From: Candidatus Fermentibacterota bacterium
GTDB lineage: Bacteria; JAFGKV01
Direction of reading: 5' to 3'
DNA length: 5,914 nt
NCBI GenBank assembly: GCA_030620115.1
Contig: JAUXFG010000203.1
Location: forward strand, 1-5,914
Shown: positions 1 to 4,543 of the stretch, in pieces
How positions within the stretch are numbered: the stretch's first letter is position 1
Layout of the letters: each line of letters begins with the position of its first letter
The notes under the pieces: model-generated
Told to the model about the DNA's origin: nothing
Databases searched by the model: none
What the model saw: the letters and a program-made list of their open reading frames with translations, nothing else
Program-made: the position numbers and the translations under genes

Positions 1-17
1 GCTAGAATGGGGGGAAG

Positions 18-45
18 AATCTGGAATTTGTAATCTGGAATCTGT
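18..45. repeat. 14-bp tandem repeat, two copies
   Basis: AATCTGGAATTTGT (18-31) is followed directly by AATCTGGAATCTGT (32-45). The copies are identical at 13 of 14 positions, and the next bases, GATCT, resemble the start of a third degenerate unit. Only two full copies are seen in this window. Confidence 0.6.
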
Positions 46-100
46 GATCTAAGGGAGGAAGATGGCAGATCAAGGGGAGGGGAGAGCGTTGAGCATGCAG

Positions 101-136
101 CGTTCAGATGATAGAACGAGGAGGAAGGAGAGATTC
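101..136 (+). repeat. 36-bp imperfect direct repeat, copy 1
   Basis: This stretch matches 302-337 at 31 of 36 positions by hand alignment. Both copies begin CG(T/C)TCAGATGA and end AAGGAGAGATTC. In this copy the last 6 bases are also the outer end of the inverted repeat at 131-231, so the direct repeat and inverted repeat overlap and may be parts of one mobile or amplified unit. Confidence 0.6.
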
Positions 137-231
137 TTCGCTCCTTGTAGTCGCTCAGAATGACAGGGGTTTCAAGCAGAAGGATGGTGCACAATGTGTC
201 ATTCTGAGGGAGCATAGCGACCGAAGAATCT
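131..231. repeat. Inverted repeat with 35-bp arms
   Basis: The left arm (131-165) and right arm (197-231) are inverted copies. The outer 10 bp (AGATTCTTCG against CGAAGAATCT) and inner 11 bp (TCAGAATGACA against TGTCATTCTGA) pair perfectly, and the central 14 bp match at about half the positions. The spacer is 31 bp. Sequences ending in GTCATTCTGAG...CGAAGAATCT are a familiar class of dispersed intergenic repeat in many environmental bacteria. That family link is recognised from memory, not searched. The two arms may be two oppositely oriented copies of one short repeat. Confidence 0.75.
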
Positions 232-301
232 GGGAGGGGAGAGGAGGAAATGCGAAATGCTGGAATGCTTGATTGCTGCAATGGGGGAATGGAGCGTTCA
301 G

Positions 302-337
302 CGCTCAGATGACAGAATGGGGAGCAAGGAGAGATTC
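302..337 (+). repeat. 36-bp imperfect direct repeat, copy 2
   Basis: Second copy of the repeat at 101-136, with 31 of 36 positions shared. Unlike the first copy, the GAGATTC end is followed by GGGGAACC and not by the TTCG arm of the inverted repeat, so the similarity stops at the inverted-repeat boundary. Confidence 0.55.
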
Positions 338-369
338 GGGGAACCATGGCAATGATGTGGATCTGGATC

Positions 370-386
370 GCAACTTCCGGAGTTGC
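370..386. repeat. 17-bp near-perfect palindrome
   Basis: GCAACTTCCGGAGTTGC has 6-bp perfect outer arms (370-375 and 381-386) and a nearly symmetric centre, so 7 of 8 arm positions pair around one central base. It could be a protein-binding dyad or a small hairpin. It lies about 330 bp before the kinase start, too far for an obvious operator of that gene, and it may belong to the flank of the repeat element beginning near 422. Confidence 0.4.
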
Positions 387-421
387 CAAGCGCGGGGCGG
401 TTGGGCTCATTGGGGTGGTTG

Positions 422-611
422 GCCCGAATTTCTCACCAATTTTGGGCTGCAGCAGCCGATATGGCATCCCGCGTCGGACGCGGGACTTCGTTACGCTTCG
501 TCGGCCTCCTCGACGTATCGCAGAGGATACGCCTGCGGGGTCCTCAGTCGCAAGCCTCGCATTCAGAACCATCTCGGCGGTTTCGCACCAAAGTCGGTGA
601 GAAGTCCGGGC
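422..611. mobile_element. MITE-like element with terminal inverted repeats
   Basis: The ends are imperfect inverted repeats: 422-450 (starting GCCCGAATTTCTCACC) against 585-611 (ending GGTGAGAAGTCCGGGC), with 20 of the first 25 positions pairing. The interior is GC-rich and folded: a perfect 7-bp hairpin at 468-484 (CCCGCGT, CGG loop, ACGCGGG) and a 6-bp hairpin at 514-531 (CGTATC/GATACG). It is about 190 bp long and encodes no transposase, so it would have to be non-autonomous. Target-site duplications were not identified. The + strand frames crossing it give Arg/Ser-rich proteins unlike any family known to me. It could also be a structured intergenic repeat and not a transposable element. 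Confidence 0.5.
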
Positions 612-635
612 TAATGACGATTCGGCTCGCGTCGC

Positions 636-657
636 GGAGTACCCAGAATAGTACTCC
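636..657. promoter_or_regulatory. Dyad GGAGTAC-N8-GTACTCC upstream of kinase
   Basis: Two perfect 7-bp inverted half-sites, GGAGTAC (636-642) and GTACTCC (651-657), are separated by 8 bp, so their centres are 15 bp apart. The site lies 60-80 bp before the kinase start, where an operator would sit, and just outside the right end of the repeat element. A single GTACTCC half-site recurs at 4472-4478, which may be chance. It may be an autoregulatory site, a hairpin in the leader RNA, or part of the repeat's flank. Confidence 0.35.
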
Positions 658-703
658 ACCAGCTACATGGATGATAGAGAGAGCGAGGTTTCTCGTGGAA
701 TGT

Positions 704-707
704 GGAG
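704..707 (+). promoter_or_regulatory. RBS choosing the kinase start
   Basis: GGAG lies 9 nt before the ATG at 717. The alternative in-frame GTG at 702 has no comparable motif at a usable distance, and an in-frame stop at 675-677 limits how far upstream the gene can begin. This favours ATG 717. Confidence 0.55.
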
Positions 708-716
708 CATGATGGC

Positions 717-2519
717 ATGACACAGAAAGACAGGCACGACCAGGCCGACGAAAAAGACGGCGCCGTCATCATTGATGACAATGATTCGTCGAGGAGCAGG
801 AACTCGCTCAGGATGCTGAAGTACTCCGGAATTCTCTGTCACTCCATTGCCTATCACTGGAGGCAAGGCACCGCGCCACTTCACATGCTTCGGGAGCTAT
901 CGAAGGCCATCATCCTGCTCTCAAGGTGCGATGTGTTGGAATGGTGGTTGACCCAGAAAGACGGATTCTTCAGGTGCGAGGCAAGGGTTGAGCACGATGG
1001 CAGCCTCACGTGGGACATGGATCAGATTCCCGAGGCCCCTGATGACAGTGAGTCTCTGGAGTCCGGCGGCTTGCAGGAATCGTGTCGACTCTATGGAGAC
1101 ATCATCCAGGGGCGCTGCGATCCAGCACCTGCCAAGTTGACGAAGAGGGGTACGTACTGGTCGTGCAACACACAACTAGGACGAGACTCAAAGTCTCCTG
1201 GGGACGGCACAGGCGGCGGCTATGATCTCAGTGCGGAGGGCTATCTTTCTGTCCTGCTTCTTCTTCTCTGCGACCGGAGAGAGCATGTCGGATTTTTCCT
1301 GCTCAAGAGCAAGACAGAGGATTTTTTCTCACTGGAAATTGTTGAGTTCTTGGAGACCATGGCCGAGAGCCTGGCTATGGCGGTGAGTTCCCATGGCAAG
1401 GAAGCGGAGCTGCGCGAACGAATCAAGGAGCAAGAATGCCTCTATGACGTGCTCCATGTCGCGGAACGGCCGGGGATCAGTCTGGATGAGGCTCTCAAAG
1501 GCATTGCCGGGCTTCTTCCAGCGGCTTGGCAGTATCCTGAGACAGCATCGGCACGGATTGTGTTGGACGAACGGAGCTACAGCACGGGTGGATTCAAGGA
1601 GAGCCCGTTCAGCCAGCGTGCCAACATCATCGTGAGCGGGCGAAAACGTGGATTCATCGAGGTTGTCTATCAGACAGCGCGGCCGGGGCTTCATGGGGGG
1701 CCGTTTCTCCGTGAGGAGCGGAGGCTCATTGACGCGTTGGCCAGAGAAGTGGCGATGATCATCGAGAGGCGCCAGGTGCGAGATGAGAGAATGCACCTGC
1801 AAGAACAGATCAGACATGCGGACCGCCTGGCTACTATCGGGCAGCTTGCCGCAGGAGTGGCTCATGAACTCAATGAGCCGCTGGCCAATGTGCTCGGATT
1901 TGCTCAGCTTGCGCAGAAAAAGGCTCTCTCGGAGGGAGTTCGCGAGGACTTGGCGAAAATCGTTCGTGCGTCTATCCGTGCTCGTGAGATCGTAGGCAAG
2001 CTCAAGCTCTTCGCCAGACAGACGCCGCCCCAGAGAATCGAGACCAACCTGAATGATATAATCGGAGAGGGTCTCGGCTTCCTCCGTACACGGTGCGAGA
2101 GGCAGAAAGTGAAAATCATCGAAGAACTGGATCCTGAGCTTCCCAAGATTGTGGCCGACCCGGGGCAGATGCACCAGGTACTTGTCAATCTTGTGGTGAA
2201 TGCGGTGCAGGCGATGCCTGAGGGCGGAACGCTGACGTTACGAACAAAGACCACAGGCGCCGGGGTCGCACTGATCGTCCAAGATACCGGGGTGGGGATG
2301 ACCGAGGATGTCCGGAGGAAAGTCTTTCAACCCTTCTTTACCACCAAGGGTTTGGATGAGGGAACGGGCCTAGGGTTGTCGGTGGTTCATGGCATTGTCA
2401 TCTCCCATGTCGGCACCATTCGGGTGGAGAGCCGTCCGGGGGAGGGTTCATTGTTCGAGGTTCATCTCCCCATCCAAGACCAAGGAGCCGACTCCGGGAA
2501 CGCCGCGGATCACGCATGA
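717..2519 (+). CDS. Cytoplasmic GAF-type sensor histidine kinase
   Basis: Predicted sensor kinase of 600 aa (605 if GTG 702 is used) for the activator encoded next. No signal peptide or membrane segment is visible, so it should sense a cytoplasmic cue. By eye the order is: a charged N-terminus to about 30; a GAF-like region about 50-225; a second GAF-like sensor module about 241-352, containing LLPAAWQYPE and ARIVLDE; HisKA about 367-435 with phospho-accepting His383 in AHELNEPLANVLG; and HATPase_c about 475-587 with N box Asn495 (NLVVNAVQAM), G1 box Asp523 (DTGVGM), F box (FQPFFTTKG) and G2 box (GTGLGLS, from Gly549). All catalytic boxes are intact. The residue four after His383 is Glu, where many HisKA kinases have Thr or Asn for phosphatase activity. 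The stop overlaps the regulator start (ATGA), showing translational coupling. The family call is firm; the ligand is unknown. Confidence 0.95.
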   Translation: MTQKDRHDQADEKDGAVIIDDNDSSRSRNSLRMLKYSGILCHSIAYHWRQGTAPLHMLRELSKAIILLSRCDVLEWWLTQKDGFFRCEARVEHDGSLTWDMDQIPEAPDDSESLESGGLQESCRLYGDIIQGRCDPAPAKLTKRGTYWSCNTQLGRDSKSPGDGTGGGYDLSAEGYLSVLLLLLCDRREHVGFFLLKSKTEDFFSLEIVEFLETMAESLAMAVSSHGKEAELRERIKEQECLYDVLHVAERPGISLDEALKGIAGLLPAAWQYPETASARIVLDERSYSTGGFKESPFSQRANIIVSGRKRGFIEVVYQTARPGLHGGPFLREERRLIDALAREVAMIIERRQVRDERMHLQEQIRHADRLATIGQLAAGVAHELNEPLANVLGFAQLAQKKALSEGVREDLAKIVRASIRAREIVGKLKLFARQTPPQRIETNLNDIIGEGLGFLRTRCERQKVKIIEELDPELPKIVADPGQMHQVLVNLVVNAVQAMPEGGTLTLRTKTTGAGVALIVQDTGVGMTEDVRRKVFQPFFTTKGLDEGTGLGLSVVHGIVISHVGTIRVESRPGEGSLFEVHLPIQDQGADSGNAADHA

Positions 2520-3868
2520 CCGGCCAGTACCGGATTCTGGCGGTGGATGATTCACCTCCGACCCTCGAAGTGATCCGTAGGAATCTTTCATCCGAGGGCT
2601 ACACGGTTCTTACCGCTTCGTGTGCAGAAGAGGCGATCAAGGTTCTCGATGCGGAGAGGGTTGATCTTGTGATTACCGATCTGAAGATGCCCGGTCCAAG
2701 CGGCTTGGAGCTGATTCGGTACGTTCGGGAGAACCATCCTGACACCGAGATCATGATGGTCACAGGCTATGCCACGGTGGAGGGGGCGGTGGAGGCCGTG
2801 AAGACAGGGGCAAATGAGTACATCGCCAAACCATTTACCGAAAAGGAGCTTCTTTCCGCAGTAGCACGCGTTCTTGAGATGCTGTCGGCGCGACGTCGTG
2901 CCCGATCCCCTCAAGTTGCCGGAGAAGAGGCCCCTACCGGCTTCATCGGGCACTCAACGGTGATGAAGTCGGTGTATCAGGCAATCGGCAAGGCGGCGCG
3001 AACTTCCGCTGCGGTCCTGATAACGGGGGAGAGCGGTACGGGGAAGGAGCTTGTTGCCAGGGCGGTTCATTATGGTGGGCCTCGGGCCGCGGCGTCTTTC
3101 GTTGCGGTGAACTGCGGCGGCATCCCCGAAAGCCTCCTGGAAAGCGAGCTGTTCGGGCATGTGAGGGGAGCATTCACGGGCGCTACCGAAACGAGGGCCG
3201 GCTTCTTTCAGACCGCGGATGGTGGGACCATTTTCCTCGATGAAGTGAGCGAGACGAGCCTTGCCATGCAGGTTAAGCTTCTGCGGGTACTGGAAGAGAA
3301 AGAAGTCCGCATGTTAGGTTCCACACGTTCACAACATGTGAATGTTCGCGTGGTTGCGGCAACAAACAAGGACTTGAGCTCCCAGGTGGCCAAAGGGCAG
3401 TTCCGCGATGACTTGTATTACAGGCTCAATGTGATCGCCATCGACCTGCCCCCGCTACGTGACAGAGGAGACGACATCCTTGTCCTCATCAACCATTTTT
3501 TGCGGAAGTTCGCAGATGAAGCGGAGCGCATGGCTCCTCGCTTCTCGGACGATGCGCTTCGAGTGATCAGGAGCTATCACTGGCCGGGGAATGTCCGCGA
3601 ACTGCAAAACGTGATTCACCGAATGGTGGTTATGATCGATCACGAGCTCATCGATGTCCCGGATCTTCCGTCGCTCATGCGATGCGCCGTTCCCCGGGAA
3701 GCCGGTTTCCGGAGAACGTTGGCGGAGGTCGAGACTGAGTATGTTCGCAATGTACTCGCCAGCGTGAAGGGCAATAAAACGAGAGCTGCCGAGATCCTTG
3801 GTATTGATCGAAAGACCTTGCGTGAGAAGATAAACCGTTCCCGAATGGCCGAAGATATGTCCTCGTAG
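2516..3868 (+). CDS. Sigma-54-dependent NtrC-family response regulator
   Basis: A 450-aa enhancer-binding protein with standard architecture. The receiver (about 5-120) has acidic pocket Asp11/Asp12, phospho-acceptor Asp55, Thr83 and Lys105 in KPF. The AAA+ domain (about 142-380) has Walker A GESGTGKE (171-178), the sigma-54-contacting loop GAFTGA (218-223), Walker B IFLDE (Asp242-Glu243) and WPGNVREL (356-363). A Fis-type DNA-binding end spans about 402-443, with the helix-turn-helix near 423-439. When phosphorylated, such proteins oligomerise at upstream sites and hydrolyse ATP to open sigma-54 promoters. The intact GAFTGA loop argues it is a true sigma-54 activator. It overlaps the kinase gene by 4 bp. 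The likely target is the -24/-12 promoter about 190 bp after its stop. It resembles the AtoC/ZraR/NtrC group, but no specific ortholog can be named from sequence alone. Confidence 0.97.
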   Translation: MTGQYRILAVDDSPPTLEVIRRNLSSEGYTVLTASCAEEAIKVLDAERVDLVITDLKMPGPSGLELIRYVRENHPDTEIMMVTGYATVEGAVEAVKTGANEYIAKPFTEKELLSAVARVLEMLSARRRARSPQVAGEEAPTGFIGHSTVMKSVYQAIGKAARTSAAVLITGESGTGKELVARAVHYGGPRAAASFVAVNCGGIPESLLESELFGHVRGAFTGATETRAGFFQTADGGTIFLDEVSETSLAMQVKLLRVLEEKEVRMLGSTRSQHVNVRVVAATNKDLSSQVAKGQFRDDLYYRLNVIAIDLPPLRDRGDDILVLINHFLRKFADEAERMAPRFSDDALRVIRSYHWPGNVRELQNVIHRMVVMIDHELIDVPDLPSLMRCAVPREAGFRRTLAEVETEYVRNVLASVKGNKTRAAEILGIDRKTLREKINRSRMAEDMSS

Positions 3869-3870
3869 CG

Positions 3871-3897
3871 GCGCAAGTCTCCAGATGGAGATAGCGC
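3871..3897. promoter_or_regulatory. Interrupted dyad just after the regulator stop
   Basis: TCTCC-AGAT-GGAGA (3878-3891) is nested inside flanking GCGC blocks (3871-3874 and 3894-3897), giving an interrupted stem-loop. It starts 3 bp after the regulator stop. It lies about 199 bp upstream of the predicted start of the next transcript, so it could act as part of a transcription-end structure or as a distal activator site. Confidence 0.3.
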
Positions 3898-3899
3898 AC

Positions 3900-3940
3900 C
3901 GGGGATTTTCTCCCCGCTGGTTCAGAAATCCCCGCTTTCT
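3900..3940 (+). terminator. Possible terminator of the two-component operon
   Basis: CGGGGATTTTCT (3900-3911) can pair with AGAAATCCCCG (3924-3934) with a single bulge and a 12-nt loop, followed by CTTTCT. A competing shorter hairpin, CGGGGA-TTTTC-TCCCCG (3900-3916), uses the same left arm. The trailing T-run is weak (TTTCT), so intrinsic termination may be partial. It separates the kinase-regulator pair from the sigma-54 promoter. Confidence 0.4.
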
Positions 3941-3960
3941 CTAGAGAATTCCAGATTCTC
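3938..3960. promoter_or_regulatory. Candidate activator-binding dyads
   Basis: Two overlapping symmetric sequences: the perfect 10-bp palindrome TCTCTAGAGA (3938-3947) and GAGAAT-TCCAG-ATTCTC (3944-3960), with perfect 6-bp arms. The second is centred about 131 bp before the predicted transcription start at 4083, within the usual range for enhancer sites of NtrC-type activators. No binding motif is known for this regulator, so the role is inferred from symmetry and position. Confidence 0.35.
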
Positions 3961-3991
3961 ATCCCTTCCTCAAAGCACCGGGTTTTCTAGT

Positions 3992-4018
3992 ACGATATCG
4001 TGGCTGTCGTGCATATCG
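3992..4018. promoter_or_regulatory. Candidate enhancer CGATAT-N14-ATATCG
   Basis: CGATAT (3993-3998) and ATATCG (4013-4018) form an inverted pair with half-site centres 20 bp apart, about two helical turns. The left half lies within a perfect 10-bp palindrome, ACGATATCGT (3992-4001). The dyad centre is about 77 bp before the predicted start site. Spacing and symmetry fit a dimeric activator on one DNA face, but this is inference. Confidence 0.35.
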
Positions 4019-4057
4019 AAGCGCGGGAATGCGTCATCGCGGGCTAACGAGTACCGC

Positions 4058-4072
4058 GGCACGCCGCTTGCA
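4058..4072 (+). promoter_or_regulatory. Sigma-54 (-24/-12) promoter
   Basis: GGCACG-CCGC-TTGCA matches the sigma-54 consensus TGGCACG-N4-TTGCA at every position from the -24 GG through the -12 GC; only the T before GG is C. The invariant GG (4058-4059) and GC (4070-4071) have the required spacing. This places transcription start near 4083 and gives a leader of about 34 nt before the TTG start at 4117. The upstream neighbour encodes a sigma-54 activator with intact GAFTGA, which strengthens the call. Confidence 0.88.
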
Positions 4073-4103
4073 AAGCTGATCCCTACAGTCATCATGCTGT
4101 AGC

Positions 4104-4108
4104 GGAGG
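4104..4108 (+). promoter_or_regulatory. Strong RBS supporting a TTG start
   Basis: GGAGG lies 8 nt before the TTG at 4117. No ATG or GTG start in this frame lies between the predicted transcription start and the first cysteine motif, so this Shine-Dalgarno is the main support for the unusual start codon. Confidence 0.75.
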
Positions 4109-4116
4109 AAGCTGCC

Positions 4117-4413
4117 TTGAACGAGGATCACCAAAAGAAAAGCCCGCGCAATCTCTGCGAGGCCTGCCGGCACGCCGGAAGATGCCCGCTCCGAGAGGAA
4201 TCCACGGGCCCCATCGTTTGCTGCGATTGGTTTGCAGTCTCGACCCGTGACAGGGAAAGAGAAGACGATGGCGCTACGGTGAGTATCATAGAGGCGCCTC
4301 CGACCGATCCATTCCGCCAAGGCGAGGGCCTGTGCGCGACGTGTGCGAACCGAAGCATCTGTCCTCGGAGCGCGGTGGAAGGCGGCGTGTGGCGATGCAA
4401 AGACTACTGCTGA
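4117..4413 (+). CDS. Small duplicated four-cysteine (metal-binding?) protein
   Basis: A 98-aa soluble protein read from TTG, without a signal peptide or membrane segment. It consists of two copies of one motif. Copy 1 has Cys14, Cys17, Cys23 and Cys35, ending in CCDWF; copy 2 has Cys73, Cys76, Cys82 and Cys94, ending in CKDYC. The pattern LC-x2-C-x5-CP-x11-C-x-D-(W/Y) has identical spacing in both, so an internal duplication is clear. An acidic, low-cysteine linker (about 40-70) joins them. Four cysteines per unit suggest a zinc knuckle or an Fe-S/redox site; extra cysteines Cys36 and Cys98 could add redox chemistry. I do not recognise a named family, though small proteins with CxxC...CPxx...C-x-(D/E)-(F/Y/W) endings seem familiar from anaerobes. 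It is first behind the sigma-54 promoter and 130 bp before glutamate dehydrogenase, suggesting a shared transcript. Confidence 0.85.
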   Translation: MNEDHQKKSPRNLCEACRHAGRCPLREESTGPIVCCDWFAVSTRDREREDDGATVSIIEAPPTDPFRQGEGLCATCANRSICPRSAVEGGVWRCKDYC

Positions 4414-4543
4414 TGAATCAATGTTGGAGGCATGGGAACGAACCCGAGCCTTCAGTGACGGCGAGGCTGGCGTACTCCTGAGTTCCCGGTGTACGGAGTC
4501 TGGAACTTCCGCCCCATCCGTGTGAGGGGAAAGGAGCGAGGTG
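4414..4543 (+). other. Spacer before glutamate dehydrogenase
   Basis: There is no convincing terminator or second -24/-12 promoter in this 130-bp gap, so read-through from the sigma-54 promoter is likely. A weak imperfect stem can form between GAGTTCC (4480-4486) and GGAACTTC (4502-4509). A GTACTCC heptamer at 4472-4478 matches one half of the dyad at 636-657, possibly by chance. The spacer ends with AAGGAG (4531-4536), 7 nt before the ATG at 4544. Confidence 0.5.

Larger units (their letters stand above)
1..340. other. Gene-free, purine-rich repeat region
   Basis: No coding gene could be supported here. The + strand is strongly purine-rich, with repeated GGAG, GAGG and GGGGA runs. It carries several repeat families: a 14-bp tandem pair near the left end, a 36-bp imperfect direct repeat, a long inverted repeat, and a run of AATGC/ATTGC pentamers at 249-276 spaced 7-8 bp apart. 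The minus strand is free of stop codons throughout, but its translation is a Ser/Pro-rich low-complexity string, as expected when a purine-rich strand is read backwards. It looks like accumulated intergenic repeats, not a decayed gene. Confidence 0.6.

Noticed and set aside
419-433. Possible -24/-12 promoter TGGCCCG-N4-TCTC upstream of the kinase
   Set aside because: The -12 element lacks the invariant GC, and the match falls in the arm of the repeat element.
346-600. Open + strand frame of 84 codons with a hydrophobic N-terminus
   Set aside because: It runs through the inverted-repeat element, lacks a well-placed Shine-Dalgarno and yields an Arg/Ser-rich tail matching no known family; two other frames over the same bases are also open.
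621-649. Possible sigma-70 promoter TTCGGC-N17-CAGAAT upstream of the kinase
   Set aside because: The -35 shares only its first two bases with consensus and the -10 only four of six; too weak to annotate.
1329-2174. Minus-strand open frame of 281 codons inside the kinase gene
   Set aside because: The + strand encodes intact HisKA and part of the ATPase domain across the same bases; the antisense product has no recognisable motif.
4413-4481. 22-codon open frame whose ATG overlaps the stop of the cysteine-rich gene
   Set aside because: The overlap could allow coupled translation, but the peptide is short, has no recognisable feature, and such frames are common by chance.
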